Below are positions 42,594 to 52,748 of a stretch of 64,000 nt of DNA, piece after piece (positions within the stretch are counted from its first letter, which is position 1; every line of letters starts with the position of its first letter). The notes below the pieces were generated by a model, which worked only from the letters and a program-made list of their open reading frames with translations, did no database searches and was not told the origin of the DNA. Source of the DNA: Limnohabitans sp. JirII-31 (GTDB lineage Bacteria; Pseudomonadota; Gammaproteobacteria; Burkholderiales; Burkholderiaceae_C). The stretch covers positions 1-64,000 of the forward strand of contig NZ_NESA01000013.1 of assembly GCF_002778315.1 (NCBI RefSeq). Direction: 5' to 3'. A program made the position numbers and the translations under genes.

Positions 42594-43640
42594 ATGACTC
42601 CCACACGCATTGCCGTGGCCGGTGCCGGTTACATCGGTCAAGCCCACATGCACGCGGCTCAACACAGTGCCACGGTCACGTTGACCGCGGTGGTTGACCC
42701 ATCGCCTGTGGCCAAAGAGGTTGCGGCCAAAGCCGGAGTGCCTTGTTACGCCTCCTTGGCCGAGTTATTTGCCAACGACCGTCCCGATGGCGTGGTGTTG
42801 GCCACGCCCAACGCCCTGCATGTGGCCCACGCGCTGGAATGCATGCAAGCGGGTGTTCCTTGTTTGCTAGAAAAGCCCATTGCACCCACCGTGGCCGAAG
42901 CGCAAACCCTGGTGGACCAGGTGGAGGCTACAGGTGCCAAAGTGCTGATTGGCCACCACCGCGCGCACAGCCCCATCATGGCCAAAGCCAAAGCCGTGGT
43001 GCAAAGCGGAGAACTGGGCCAGTTGGTGGCGGTGATGGGCAGCGCCACCTTTTACAAGCCCGACCAGTACTACGCCGATGGCCCGTGGCGATGTGAGGTG
43101 GGTGGCGGGCCCATCTTGCTCAATATGATTCACGAGGTGCACAACCTGCGCATGCTGTGTGGCGATATCGTGGCGGTGCAAGCGTTTGCCTCGAATGCCA
43201 TCCGCGGCTTTGCGGTGGAAGACACGGTCTCCATCAACCTGCGGTTTGCCAACGGCGTGCTGGGCACCTTCTTGTTGTCTGACACCGCAGCGTGTGCGCG
43301 CAGTTGGGAACAAACCTCGCAAGAAAACAAGGCCTACACCAGCTACGACGACGAAGACTGTTATGTGATCACAGGCACCAATGGCAGTTTGTCGGTGCCC
43401 ACCATGCGCTTGAAAACCTACCCCCGTCCCGAGGACCGCTCGTGGTGGAAACCGTTTGACGTCAGCACGGTCGAGATGGTGCGCACCGATCCGATTGCGC
43501 AACAAATGGAACACTTCGGTGCCGTGGTGCGAGGCGAAGCGACACCGTTGGTCACCGCACGCGATGGCTTGGCCAATTTGCGCGTCACCGAAGCCATTGT
43601 CGAAGCTGCCAAAACCGGCAGCACCATCGCTTTGGTGTGA
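42594..43640 (+). CDS. Gfo/Idh/MocA-family oxidoreductase
   Basis: 348 residues. N-terminal Rossmann domain IAVAGAGYIGQAHMHAA, then VLATPNALHVAHALECMQAGVPCLLEKPIAPTVAEA with the family's EKP motif, and the C-terminal dimerisation sheet with GGGPILLNMIHEVHNLRMLCGD and PRPEDRSWWKPF. NAD(P)-dependent dehydrogenase of a polyol, sugar or similar alcohol; substrate unknown. Separated from the riboswitch gene by a terminator, so it is transcribed on its own. Confidence 0.9.
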   Translation: MTPTRIAVAGAGYIGQAHMHAAQHSATVTLTAVVDPSPVAKEVAAKAGVPCYASLAELFANDRPDGVVLATPNALHVAHALECMQAGVPCLLEKPIAPTVAEAQTLVDQVEATGAKVLIGHHRAHSPIMAKAKAVVQSGELGQLVAVMGSATFYKPDQYYADGPWRCEVGGGPILLNMIHEVHNLRMLCGDIVAVQAFASNAIRGFAVEDTVSINLRFANGVLGTFLLSDTAACARSWEQTSQENKAYTSYDDEDCYVITGTNGSLSVPTMRLKTYPRPEDRSWWKPFDVSTVEMVRTDPIAQQMEHFGAVVRGEATPLVTARDGLANLRVTEAIVEAAKTGSTIALV

Positions 43641-43789
43641 GTCAACGCCTCAAAACCAAGCGGTTGCGCTAGAGCGTTGACTGCAAGTTGTGGAATGCAA
43701 AATTTTGTGCAGTTGTTCTCAACATTGCGATAAAATTCGATTCATACAATCCCTTCGCGGTGTCATTAAGTTGGCTCATGCTTAGGGCG

Positions 43790-43815
43790 AAAAAGCCACC
43801 GCAAGGTGGCTTTTT
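43790..43815 (+). terminator. Terminator-like hairpin in the leader of the second NYN gene
   Basis: AAAAAGCCACC (43790-43800) pairs with GGTGGCTTTTT (43805-43815) around a GCAA tetraloop: an eleven-base perfect stem, ending in five T. It lies between a possible -10 TACAAT (43745-43750) and the NYN reading frame, immediately before the first in-frame ATG. It should terminate short transcripts of about 60-70 bases, so it acts as an attenuator or ends a small RNA. Confidence 0.75.
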
Positions 43816-43831
43816 CATGGGTGAGGTTAAC

Positions 43832-44521
43832 TTGCTGAGAACAATTGTTTATGTAGATGGCTACAACCTCTACTACTCGCGGTTGAAGGGAACCCCATAC
43901 AAGTGGCTGGATATCCCCGCACTTTTTCGTGATCGCATTGTGACGCCACAAAACCCAGCTTCTGAAGTTGTGAAGGTCAAGTACTTCACATCTCCAGTCA
44001 TGGCTTCATATGCCAGACACGGCAAAGCATCGGAAGAAGCACAAACGCAATATTTACGTGCTTTGCTTGCTCGTTCTGCGGGCTTCATGGAGGTCATCAA
44101 GGGCTTTCATGTATTTCAGCCGACGCACCTGCCAGCATACCGTGTGGGTGCCTCTCCAAATAAAGATGATCTCTCATCTGTGTGGATGATTGAGGAAAAG
44201 CAAACAGATGTGAATATTGCGCTTGAGGTTTACCGCGATTCAATTCAAGGTTCTTGCGATCAAATCGTCGTTTGCTCAAACGACAGTGATATTGAGACAG
44301 CTTTCCGATGCATTCGTACAGATGCTCCGCACGTCCAAATCGGCTTGGTGATGCCGCTGCGAGAGGTGATGGGTGAAAACTTGAATCGTCCAAACCAACG
44401 ATTGGTACAACACGCACATTGGGTTCGCCATCACATCCGGGATGAAGAGTTGGCCGCTTGTCAGTTACCCCAAAACGTTCAAACCAAAAAGAAACCAGCT
44501 TCAAAGCCTGCGCACTGGTGA
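43832..44521 (+). CDS. NYN-domain protein, predicted ribonuclease
   Basis: 229 residues from a TTG start at 43832, which has GGTGAGG five bases upstream and gives the usual N terminus LLRTIVYVDGYNLYYSRLKGT. An ATG at 43817 adds five residues but touches the hairpin above. NYN marks: IVYVDGYNLYY with the catalytic Asp, KQTDVNIALEVYRDS, and IVVCSNDSDIETAFRCI. It ends in a basic tail KKKPASKPAHW. Predicted metal-dependent RNase. AT-richer than neighbours. Its stop is five bases from the convergent lrgB stop. Confidence 0.83.
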   Translation: MLRTIVYVDGYNLYYSRLKGTPYKWLDIPALFRDRIVTPQNPASEVVKVKYFTSPVMASYARHGKASEEAQTQYLRALLARSAGFMEVIKGFHVFQPTHLPAYRVGASPNKDDLSSVWMIEEKQTDVNIALEVYRDSIQGSCDQIVVCSNDSDIETAFRCIRTDAPHVQIGLVMPLREVMGENLNRPNQRLVQHAHWVRHHIRDEELAACQLPQNVQTKKKPASKPAHW

Positions 44522-44526
44522 GGCTC

Positions 44527-45255
44527 TCAAAACCAAGCGGCCACCGCGTAAGGAATCAACAGCGCGCCCGCGATGCCGTGCAGCCCCATGCCTAAGCTGG
44601 CATACGCGCCTGCTTCGGCGTTCACGCTGAACGCACGTGAGGTGCCAATGCCGTGGGCGGCCACACCCAGCGCAAAGCCGCGTTGCCACCAAGCTGTGAT
44701 GCGCAGTGCATCCAACACATAGCGACCGAGCACGGCCCCCAAGATGCCGGTGCTCACGGCAAAGATGGCGGTCAAGGTGGGCGATGCTTGCACCCGTTCG
44801 GCAATGCCCATGGCGATAGGCGCTGTGACTGACTTGGCCACCAGCCCACGCACCAGGGCTTCGTCCACGCCCAGCCAACGGGCCATGCCCACGGCGGTGA
44901 ACGCCGAGGTCAAGCCGCCCGCCACCAACGACAACAGCAACACACCCATGCGTCCTTTCAAAGACGCCAAGCCTTTGTAAATCGGGATCGCCAAAGCCAC
45001 GGTGGCAGTTCCTAGCAAGAAGTGCACAAACTGCGCGCCTTCAAAATATTTGGCATAGGGCATCTTCAGCCCGCTGATGCTCAAGGTCACCAACACCACC
45101 GCAATCAACACCGGGTTGGCCAGTGGGTTGCGTTGGCTGCGTTCGTAAATGGTCAGGCCCAGCCAGTAAGCGCTGAGCGTCAACACCAAGGCGAGCAGCG
45201 GACTGCCTGAGAGGTAGACCCAAATGTCAGAGATCGGGGGCAGGGTGGTGGTCAT
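44527..45255 (-). CDS. lrgB: LrgB-family membrane protein
   Basis: 242 residues, eight or so membrane segments. The LrgB/YohK motif region GMGLHGIAGALLIPYA near the C terminus and VTAPIAMGIAERVQASPTLTAIFAVSTGILGAVLG are visible. Works with LrgA in control of murein hydrolase activity or export of small organic acids; mechanism is debated. Starts one base after lrgA. Confidence 0.9.
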   Translation of the reverse strand: MTTTLPPISDIWVYLSGSPLLALVLTLSAYWLGLTIYERSQRNPLANPVLIAVVLVTLSISGLKMPYAKYFEGAQFVHFLLGTATVALAIPIYKGLASLKGRMGVLLLSLVAGGLTSAFTAVGMARWLGVDEALVRGLVAKSVTAPIAMGIAERVQASPTLTAIFAVSTGILGAVLGRYVLDALRITAWWQRGFALGVAAHGIGTSRAFSVNAEAGAYASLGMGLHGIAGALLIPYAVAAWF

Positions 45256-45256
45256 G

Positions 45257-45595
45257 TCAGTCTTTCTTGGCCAGCACTTTGAGCAAGCCCGCCGTCACCG
45301 CCACCGTGGCCACCACACTCACCACCAAGGCCGCGCTGATGGCCCATGCGTTGGCTTGCAGCAAGGGCAAGTACAACACCACGCCCACCGATGCGGGGAT
45401 AAACAACAAGCCCAAGTGCTGCAAGATGCCGCTGCCCACTAAGTCGATGGATGCAGGCACTCTCCCACGCACACTGAGAAACACCAGCAACAACACCAAG
45501 CCCAGCACAGGCCCAGGAATAAACGGCAGTGCAAACTTAGAGACCAGCTCGCCCAGCGCTTGAAAGATGAAGAGTTGAACCAGGCCTTGAATCAT
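45257..45595 (-). CDS. lrgA: LrgA/CidA-family holin-like protein
   Basis: 112 residues with four membrane helices and the family motif GELVSKFALPFIPGPVLGLVLLLVFL. Holin-like partner of LrgB, cotranscribed as lrgAB with a one-base gap. Confidence 0.9.
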   Translation of the reverse strand: MIQGLVQLFIFQALGELVSKFALPFIPGPVLGLVLLLVFLSVRGRVPASIDLVGSGILQHLGLLFIPASVGVVLYLPLLQANAWAISAALVVSVVATVAVTAGLLKVLAKKD

Positions 45596-45622
45596 GCAAC
45601 CAGTGTAGACAAGTGCATGGCA

Positions 45623-47149
45623 TCAAAAGTCAAAGCCCAGCTGTTGCTTGGCGGCTTGACTTGTTGTGGGTTTGGTTTTTCGTGCGGACAAGGTTTTTCT
45701 GGAGGCATGCTTGTCCACCACAGACTTTTTGCCCGCCTTGACTTCTGGCGTTTGACGTCGGCTGTGCAGTTGTTGCTTGCCTTCACGTGTGGCTTGTGCC
45801 AGATCGACCACAGGCTGCGCGACGTCCACCCCCAGTTGCACGCCTGCGTGGGTTTGTACCGGCTGAGGCATCAACCAAGGCTCGAACAGCCAGCTGTCTG
45901 GCACGCGGCGCATGGCGGGTAGCCAGCGTCTGACAAACACACCGTGCGGGTCGTGGTCTTGTGCCTGCTTGATGGGGTTGTACACACGCGTGGTGTTGAT
46001 GCCTGTGGTGCCTGATTGCATTTGCAATTGGCTCCAGTGAATGCCGGGTTCGTAATCGAGAAATTGCGTCGCTAACCACTCGCCCACCGGACGCCAGTGC
46101 AGCCACAAAGGGTAGGCCGCGACTGACACCAACATGGCGCGCATGCGAAAGTTCAGCCATCCTGTCTCGCGCAGCATGACCACGCAGGCGTCCACCATGG
46201 GCCAGCCGGTGCGGGCGGCTTTCAAGGCTTCAAAGTACGCCGCATTGAAGTCTTCCTCGCGCAACCCGTCGTAGCCACGGTGCATATTGCGCCATTCAAT
46301 CTCGGGCTCACTCTCGAGTTTTTGAATGAAGTGACAGTGCCAATACAAGCGGCTGATGAACGCAGTCAGCCCCGCCCGGTGGCGTGTTGCCGAAGGTGGC
46401 AATTGCGCGATGTGTGCCCGGGTGTGTTGCACCACCTCGCGCATGCTGATGCAGCCCCAGGCCAGATACGCCGACAGGCGCGAACACGCATCGGGTGCCG
46501 TCAAGGGAGAGGAAATACCTCCGCGATAACCCAAGCTGCGCGCATTCAAAAAGCTCTGCAAGGTGGCCAGTGCCAAGGGGCGTCCGCCCCGCTGGCGCAA
46601 CGGAGGGTTGTGTTGCAAGTGCGCGGGTGCGTCCATCACAAAAGCTGGCGCTGGCACACGTGACCAAAACCTGAGTGGACCCACCTGTTGCAGCGGTGCC
46701 GCCATGTGTTTCTCCCAAGCGGCTTGCCACAGGTTTCTGTTCTTCAAACCACGCACCACACCAAACTGCGCCTGCTCTTGCCAAGCCACGCCGTGCGATC
46801 GGCACCAAGCCGCTACCCGCAGGTCGCGGGCGTAGGTCCATCCGTTGCCTGTTTCCTGGTGTGAATGCAGTCTCTCAAATGGATGGTCTTGCCAAATGCG
46901 AGACAGCACTTCCAGCAACTCGCCGACGTGTATTTCCAACCACCCACCTTGGGCACGCAATGCCTGATCGAGTGCTTGCAGCGATTCACGGACAAATTCA
47001 AAGTGTTGCAGAGCGGCGTCAGGCTGCAACCACAGTTCAGGCTCCACCACGTAAATGCAGCGCACGGGTCCACGCCTGCCTGCTTCGGCAAGTGCTGCAT
47101 GGTCTTGCCAGCGCAAGTCACGCTTGAACCAAACCAGTTCATAGCTCAT
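45623..47149 (-). CDS. Cryptochrome/deoxyribodipyrimidine photolyase-family protein
   Basis: 508 residues. N-terminal photolyase antenna domain (VWFKRDLRWQDHAALAEA), C-terminal FAD domain with TGWPMVDACVVMLRETGWLNFRMRAMLVSVAAYPL, then DYEPGIHWSQLQMQSGTTGINTTRVYNPIKQAQDHDP, close to the iron-sulfur-free photolyase/cryptochrome core. About 50 C-terminal residues are rich in Lys, Ser and Thr and extend past the usual end. Light-driven DNA repair or blue-light sensing; the data do not separate these. Minus strand, 27 bases from lrgA. Confidence 0.88.
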   Translation of the reverse strand: MSYELVWFKRDLRWQDHAALAEAGRRGPVRCIYVVEPELWLQPDAALQHFEFVRESLQALDQALRAQGGWLEIHVGELLEVLSRIWQDHPFERLHSHQETGNGWTYARDLRVAAWCRSHGVAWQEQAQFGVVRGLKNRNLWQAAWEKHMAAPLQQVGPLRFWSRVPAPAFVMDAPAHLQHNPPLRQRGGRPLALATLQSFLNARSLGYRGGISSPLTAPDACSRLSAYLAWGCISMREVVQHTRAHIAQLPPSATRHRAGLTAFISRLYWHCHFIQKLESEPEIEWRNMHRGYDGLREEDFNAAYFEALKAARTGWPMVDACVVMLRETGWLNFRMRAMLVSVAAYPLWLHWRPVGEWLATQFLDYEPGIHWSQLQMQSGTTGINTTRVYNPIKQAQDHDPHGVFVRRWLPAMRRVPDSWLFEPWLMPQPVQTHAGVQLGVDVAQPVVDLAQATREGKQQLHSRRQTPEVKAGKKSVVDKHASRKTLSARKTKPTTSQAAKQQLGFDF

Positions 47150-47183
47150 GTGTGCGGTGTGTGGCTGGGGTTGACCACTTGCG

Positions 47184-47765
47184 TCAGCGCTGGGTGGCGT
47201 TCGGTCTGGGAATGACTTGGTAGGACGTCATTTTCCCTTGTGCATCGACTTTGGCCAGCACCATGTCCCCCGAGGCGATGTTCTCGCCCATGAAGGCATG
47301 GATGTTGACGTGGTGCGTCACCAAGATGAGTGCCTTGTTGCCTTTGGTTTTGACCCTCTCAGCAATGAATTGCTCAAGCGCTTGCGTGCGAGCCTTGGCT
47401 AGGTGCATCTCATCAAAAAAAGAGGCCAAGGCAGGCGCCACCTTGAAGCCGCTGAAGTGCAGCAGCTCCGCCGTGTCCTTGCAGCGGCACCACGCGCTGC
47501 TGTGCACGTCAGCCGTTGTCACGCCTTGCTTGCGTAGCCACTGGCCCACCACCACGGCTTGTTGGCGTCCCTCTGCGCTCAGGTTGCGCTGGGTTTTGCA
47601 GTCTTCCAGTGTGTAACCCGTGGGGTCTCCGACACCAGGGGCCAGGGTATGGCGTATCAGCAAGACGTAGTCAGGCGACTGAAGTTTCTCTGACAAGTCG
47701 CTGGCCAGTGCGCACACCGACAGCATGAAACAACAAGCAGTGAAGGCAATTTTTTTCAGATTCAT
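47184..47765 (-). CDS. Periplasmic histidine phosphatase family protein
   Basis: 193 residues. Signal peptide MNLKKIAFTACCFMLSVCALAS. The phosphohistidine motif reads LLIRHTLAPG (RH with T in place of G), followed by RNLSAEGRQQAVVVGQWL, SSAWCRCKDTAE and LVTHHVNIHAFMGENIASG. Histidine phosphatase (phosphoglycerate-mutase fold), substrate unknown. ATG at 47765; a TTG nine bases earlier is less likely. Confidence 0.85.
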   Translation of the reverse strand: MNLKKIAFTACCFMLSVCALASDLSEKLQSPDYVLLIRHTLAPGVGDPTGYTLEDCKTQRNLSAEGRQQAVVVGQWLRKQGVTTADVHSSAWCRCKDTAELLHFSGFKVAPALASFFDEMHLAKARTQALEQFIAERVKTKGNKALILVTHHVNIHAFMGENIASGDMVLAKVDAQGKMTSYQVIPRPNATQR

Positions 47766-47859
47766 GTCACTCAATCTCGCAAAGCTTGTGTAGGGGAGGC
47801 TAGCTATTGAAGCCCTGCATGGCAGGCATTTTCAGTGAACAAGACGCACCAGAAACTTG

Positions 47860-47997
47860 TTCTACAAAAAAACATTAAAAATAATAAAAACAATACTAAA
47901 ATACCTAATAAATTTAAACTTAAAAATTTTGATAAACGTAAATATCTATTGATCCAAATTCATATTCAGACGACCAATTTTTAAACAGGAACAGATC
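47860..47997 (+). promoter_or_regulatory. AT-rich upstream region of the TonB-YfiR-kinase operon
   Basis: About 130 bases almost free of G and C, unlike anything else in the window, with many A and T tracts. It must carry the promoter of the TonB receptor gene and looks like an UP-element or a nucleoid-protein target. AACAGGAACAG supplies the ribosome-binding site. Confidence 0.5.
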
Positions 47998-50112
47998 ATG
48001 AGAACTTATGTGCGCAACGCTTGCCCCTTTTTGATGTTGAGCCTGTTTCATTTATGTTCCGGCGCACAAGTTCAGGAGCCTTTCTTAGAGCTGGGACTGC
48101 AAGAGGTGCTGCAGCTTGAAATCACCTCAGTGTCGAAGAAACCACAGACGATCTCGCAAGCCGCTGCGGCTGTTTTTGTGATCACGGGCGACGACATCCG
48201 CCGAGCCGGTGCGCAAAACATTCCAGATGCGCTTCGATTGGCACCAGGGATCAATGTGGCGCAAATCAGCTCGAATGCATGGGCCATCAGCGCGCGTGGT
48301 TCGAATGGCCGTTTTGCCAACAAACTCTTGGTCATGATTGACGGACGCTCTGTGTATTCGCCCTTGTTTTCGGGCGTTTTTTGGGACACACAAGACACCG
48401 TGTTGGCAGACATTGATCGCATTGAGGTCATCCGTGGTCCTGGTGCCTCGCTGTGGGGGGCGAATGCCGTGAACGGTGTGATCAACATCATCACCAAATC
48501 TGCTGCCGCCACGCAAGGCAGCTTGATCGACGTCAGCGTTGGCACCACCACCCAAGGCAATGTGTCGATGCGTTATGGCGGTGAATGGCAAGGCGTGGGG
48601 CATTGGCGCATTTACGGCAAAACATTTGAGAACAAAGCGCTCGACCTTGCGAATGGACTGGGCAAAGGCATGGACAGCTGGCGCCAGCAACGCGTTGGCT
48701 GGCGTGCAGACCTCAACCCCAGCGGACAAGATGCGGTCACCGTACAGGGTGAACTCCATCAGGGCTCGTACGGCGAGTCGGCACTGCTCAACAGTTTGTC
48801 ACCGCCGGGCAACGTGCTGCAAGGCACCACCCAATCCGATTCTGGCGGCCATCTGTTGGCGCGCTGGCAGCGCGACTTGCCTAGCAACAACTCGCTGACC
48901 GTACAGAGCTACTTTGAACACACCCGGCGCGATTGGCCGGCCCACCCCTATTACCGTCTCGACACCTGGGACGTGGACGCGCAATACCGCCACCGAGAGA
49001 TCAAGTCGCATGACATCGTATTGGGCGCCTCCTTTCGGCAAAACAGCGATGAAGTTCGCACCTCAACCACAGGCTTGCCCTCAGGCATCGAGCAATACCA
49101 AACATTCAGCGCCGACCACCTGCGCACACGCATGTGGAGCATGCTGGCGCAAGACGACATCAGCCTCATTGCAGACAAGCTGATCCTCACGGTGGGAAGC
49201 AAATTTGAAAAGTACGAGGAAGAATCGCTCAAGCCGTTGCCCAACGTGCGCTTGATGTGGATGCCCGATGACAACCAAACATTTTGGACATCGGCCAGCA
49301 AAGCCATTCGCACACCCAGTCGCATAGACCGCAATGGCACCACACGGTCTCTCTTGCCGTCAGAGTTCACCTTGAACGGGAGCAGTTTGCCCCGTCCCGG
49401 CTTCATGGATGTCTCAGGTAAAACGACTTCAGAGGAGTTGTGGGCCTACGAAGTGGGATGGAAGCATCGCTTGGCGCAGGGTCTCACGCTGGATACCTCG
49501 GTGTATTACAACGATTACAAGAAGTTGCGCTCGGGCAGTTTCAGCACGAACAACATGCAGTGCCTGCCTGCCTACGGCATTATCTCGAGCCCCGCCTATG
49601 CCGAGTGTTTTGTGCCAGCACTGGCGTCGCTCAACCAATACTTGCTGTTGCAAGCCACCCTGCTCAACGAATACACGGGGCACAGCCAGGGCATCGAAGC
49701 CTGGCTGGACTGGCAAGCCTCGCGCGAGCATCGTTTGCAAGCCAGTGCGAGTCGCTACAGCATGAAGGTCAACACCACGGCGGCCAACGCCTACAGCTTG
49801 GAATCAACCGGTAGCAGCCCCAAATGGACGGGATCGTTGCGTTGGTCCTACACGCCCAGCAAACGTTCTGAGACAGATGTGATCGTGCGCTACGTTGGCG
49901 CGTTGAACGATGTGCTCTTTGGTCAGTCCATTCCCAGTTACACCACCGCTGATATGCGCTGGGCCTGGCACAGCTCACCCGAGGTGCAGTGGAGCGTCAC
50001 AGGGCGAAACCTTTTGATGTCACGTCACTTGGAGTTCACTTCGGAACTGTCTGACACAGCGCGCTCTTTGATTGGACCTTCTGTGATTTTTGGTGTGCGC
50101 GTTCAGTATTGA
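47998..50112 (+). CDS. TonB-dependent outer-membrane receptor
   Basis: 704 residues. Signal region MRTYVRNACPFLMLSLFHLCSGA, TonB-box-like ITSVSKKPQTISQAAAAVF, plug domain (VITGDDIRRAGAQNIPDALRLAPGINVAQI, ARGSNGRFANKLLVMIDGR, RIEVIRGPGASLWGANAVNGVINIITK) and a 22-strand-type barrel ending VIFGVRVQY. Its nearest type is the Cir/BtuB group. Substrate unknown. The following genes are YfiR-like and a hybrid histidine kinase, so it may act as a signalling receptor. Confidence 0.9.
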   Translation: MRTYVRNACPFLMLSLFHLCSGAQVQEPFLELGLQEVLQLEITSVSKKPQTISQAAAAVFVITGDDIRRAGAQNIPDALRLAPGINVAQISSNAWAISARGSNGRFANKLLVMIDGRSVYSPLFSGVFWDTQDTVLADIDRIEVIRGPGASLWGANAVNGVINIITKSAAATQGSLIDVSVGTTTQGNVSMRYGGEWQGVGHWRIYGKTFENKALDLANGLGKGMDSWRQQRVGWRADLNPSGQDAVTVQGELHQGSYGESALLNSLSPPGNVLQGTTQSDSGGHLLARWQRDLPSNNSLTVQSYFEHTRRDWPAHPYYRLDTWDVDAQYRHREIKSHDIVLGASFRQNSDEVRTSTTGLPSGIEQYQTFSADHLRTRMWSMLAQDDISLIADKLILTVGSKFEKYEEESLKPLPNVRLMWMPDDNQTFWTSASKAIRTPSRIDRNGTTRSLLPSEFTLNGSSLPRPGFMDVSGKTTSEELWAYEVGWKHRLAQGLTLDTSVYYNDYKKLRSGSFSTNNMQCLPAYGIISSPAYAECFVPALASLNQYLLLQATLLNEYTGHSQGIEAWLDWQASREHRLQASASRYSMKVNTTAANAYSLESTGSSPKWTGSLRWSYTPSKRSETDVIVRYVGALNDVLFGQSIPSYTTADMRWAWHSSPEVQWSVTGRNLLMSRHLEFTSELSDTARSLIGPSVIFGVRVQY

Positions 50113-50133
50113 CCGGTTACACCTCAGACACAC

Positions 50134-50685
50134 ATGCGCACTTGCATGCTTCAACGCATCGCGGCACTGCTTGGGTTCAGTGTTGTCGTGCTGTGTGCGT
50201 CGCTGGGCACAAGTCATGCTCAAACCGATTTGTCGCGAGAAGCACGCATCCAAGCGGTACTCATCCTGCGCTTGATCAAATTTGTGGAGTGGCCAGCTGA
50301 CAGCATGACACGCACAGAAAGTCTGCAAGTGTGTATCTGGGGTGAGTCACCCACTGAGATCGCACTGCAAAGCCTGCAAAACCAAAAAATACGTGAACGA
50401 GACATCCGCTTCAAGAAACTGACGTTGCCACTCGACACCCGTGGCTGCCATGTTCTCTACGTCAGCAATACCGTTCGAGATGTCAGCCCTGCACTGCTCT
50501 ATGGCTCGGGCAGCAACGCCTTGTTAACGATCAGTGACATGCCTGATTTCAACAAGCGCGGCGGCATCATTGCCTTGGTTCGCAAAGACAACCGCATTGG
50601 TTTTGAAATTCAGCTGCGCTATGCCCGCGAGCATGGCTTGCAAATTGGTGCGCCGCTCCTTGAGTTGGCACGCGTCGTGGACTGA
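50134..50685 (+). CDS. YfiR-family (DUF4154) periplasmic protein
   Basis: 183 residues. Signal peptide [25 protein letters not shown] from an internal Met; the ORF starts at MRTC. YfiR-type motif: [101 protein letters not shown]. YfiR inhibits the CHASE8 sensor protein YfiN in the Pseudomonas system. It lies between the receptor (21 bases) and a CHASE8-like kinase gene (14 bases). Confidence 0.87.
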   Translation: MRTCMLQRIAALLGFSVVVLCASLGTSHAQTDLSREARIQAVLILRLIKFVEWPADSMTRTESLQVCIWGESPTEIALQSLQNQKIRERDIRFKKLTLPLDTRGCHVLYVSNTVRDVSPALLYGSGSNALLTISDMPDFNKRGGIIALVRKDNRIGFEIQLRYAREHGLQIGAPLLELARVVD

Positions 50686-50699
50686 ACAGGCAGGCTCAT

Positions 50700-52685
50700 A
50701 TGCGCAAACCAGATCTCATCAAAAACAAACTCAACAGCTTGATGCTGCGCACGGTCACCCTTGCGCTGAGCGCGGCGACTGTGCTTTTGTTGCTCTACCA
50801 AGGTTGGACCTTCCAGCAAAACATGTTCGATCGGCTCGCGGTGGTGTCGCAAATGGCGGGCAGCAACCTCACGGCTGCGCTGGAGTTTGAAGATGCACGT
50901 CAAGCGCAGTTGCTGCTTCAATCGGTGCAAGCCGAGCCAGACATCGTGGCCGTGACGGTCTATGACCGCGAGCGCCAACGCTTTGCGAGCTACAGCGCGC
51001 AAGGACGAGCAGCCTCAGTTCATCCCGAACAGCTGACCAGCGAAGATGCCCACCAACACAGTGGCTACGTGTTTCGCGTCAACTTGATGGAGCACACAGC
51101 GCCCGTGTTGCTGCACGACGAAACCGTGGGCTACATCTTGATCAGCGCCAGCCCCAACCGTTTGCTGCAACAGTGGGGGGTCAGCTTGCTGTTCATCATG
51201 CTGATTTCAATCGTCTCTGGTTGGTTGGCCATGCGCGCGGCAGCTGCTTTGCAGCAGCGCTTGGTCGAGCCCATCACCGGGCTGGCTCAGTCCATGCGCC
51301 AGTTCACGCAAGAGCAAGATTTCGGCATCCGCGTGCACAGCCAATCCGATGATGAGATTGGACAACTGACCCGTGGCTTCAACGACATGTTGACGCACTT
51401 GCAAGAGCGAGAGGTCGCGCTCGATGACCGCAATCGACAATTGGCACACAGCAACCAAGAGCTTGAACAAGCTGTCAAAGAGGCCACACAGGCTCGCCTC
51501 GTGGCTGAGCAAGCGGCCTACGTCAAGTCCATGTTTCTGGCCAACATGAGCCATGAAATTCGAACCCCCATGAGCGGTATTTTGGGCATGACCGAGTTGT
51601 TGCTCGACAGCCCTTTGCAAACCGAACAACGCAGCCAGGTAGAAACCGTACTCAGCTCTGGCCGTGCGCTGTTGAGCATCATCAATGACATCTTGGATTT
51701 TTCAAAAATCGAAGCCAACAAGATGGTGCTCAGTCCTTCGACCGTGGAGATACGCAGTCTGCTGCAAGATCTGATTCAACTGTTTCAGCGCAGTGCGCAA
51801 CTCAAAAACCTATCTCTGCGCTTGACCGTCGACCCCGAGGTCGTCAATTGGTGCCGTGTCGATGCGGGGCGCTTGCGCCAAATTTTGGCCAATCTGTTGG
51901 GCAATGCCATCAAGTTCACCAATGCCGGCGAAGTGCATCTGCATGTGTCACAAGCGCAGGCGTCTGACACACGTGTGCAATTGTGCTTTGAAGTCAGTGA
52001 CACAGGCATTGGAATTTCGCCCCAACAACAAGACCATATCTTTGACGAGTTCAACCAAGGCGACATCAGCACTGCGCGACGCCACAGCGGCACCGGTTTG
52101 GGTTTGGCCATCGCGCAGCGCTTGGTGCAGCTCATGGGCGGCAACATACAAGTCCAGAGCCAAGTTGGCCAAGGCAGCACGTTTTGGTTCTTAGTCGATT
52201 TGGACATGGAATCTGCCGTCACACCCACAGGCACTGCCCAGCCACACCAGGTCATGCCCAACAACCCCATCGGGCATCCCGTGTTGGGCTACAGCTGCCG
52301 CGTCTTGGTGGTGGAGGACCATCCCGTCAATCAAATCTTGGCCCGCACAGCCTTGCAGCGTTTAGGCTGCGTGGTTGATGTTGTGAACGGCGGTGCAGAG
52401 GGCGTCGAGGCAGCCACGGCCAAGACTTACGACCTGATACTGATGGACTGTCAAATGCCCGATGTGGATGGCTACGAGGCCACGCGCCAGATTCGGTTAT
52501 GGGAGAGCCAGCAAACCAGCCCTGAGCGCATACCCATCGTGGCACTCACGGCCTACGCCATGCAAGGCGACCGCGAGAAGTGCGAAGCCGCCGGCATGGA
52601 TGACTATCTCACCAAACCTTTCACAGGCCACAGCTTGCTCGACGTGCTGCGGCGCTGGACGCGCGATCCGCAATCAAAAGCTTGA
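50700..52685 (+). CDS. CHASE8-like hybrid sensor histidine kinase
   Basis: 661 residues. One membrane helix near residue 20, a CHASE8-like periplasmic region ([50 protein letters not shown]), a second helix about 160-180, HAMP, coiled coil, HisKA ([24 protein letters not shown], with the phospho-His), HATPase_c ([22 protein letters not shown]) and a REC domain ([24 protein letters not shown] with the phospho-Asp, KPF). No separate output domain. The same sensor domain is found in YfiN diguanylate cyclases, where YfiR controls it; the YfiR-like gene next door fits such control. Confidence 0.9.
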   Translation: MRKPDLIKNKLNSLMLRTVTLALSAATVLLLLYQGWTFQQNMFDRLAVVSQMAGSNLTAALEFEDARQAQLLLQSVQAEPDIVAVTVYDRERQRFASYSAQGRAASVHPEQLTSEDAHQHSGYVFRVNLMEHTAPVLLHDETVGYILISASPNRLLQQWGVSLLFIMLISIVSGWLAMRAAAALQQRLVEPITGLAQSMRQFTQEQDFGIRVHSQSDDEIGQLTRGFNDMLTHLQEREVALDDRNRQLAHSNQELEQAVKEATQARLVAEQAAYVKSMFLANMSHEIRTPMSGILGMTELLLDSPLQTEQRSQVETVLSSGRALLSIINDILDFSKIEANKMVLSPSTVEIRSLLQDLIQLFQRSAQLKNLSLRLTVDPEVVNWCRVDAGRLRQILANLLGNAIKFTNAGEVHLHVSQAQASDTRVQLCFEVSDTGIGISPQQQDHIFDEFNQGDISTARRHSGTGLGLAIAQRLVQLMGGNIQVQSQVGQGSTFWFLVDLDMESAVTPTGTAQPHQVMPNNPIGHPVLGYSCRVLVVEDHPVNQILARTALQRLGCVVDVVNGGAEGVEAATAKTYDLILMDCQMPDVDGYEATRQIRLWESQQTSPERIPIVALTAYAMQGDREKCEAAGMDDYLTKPFTGHSLLDVLRRWTRDPQSKA

Positions 52686-52748
52686 GCTTCGAAAGTTAGC
52701 GCGCTGTTGCACACACCGTCGCTGGGCGGGCACTGGTCGCGACAGGCA

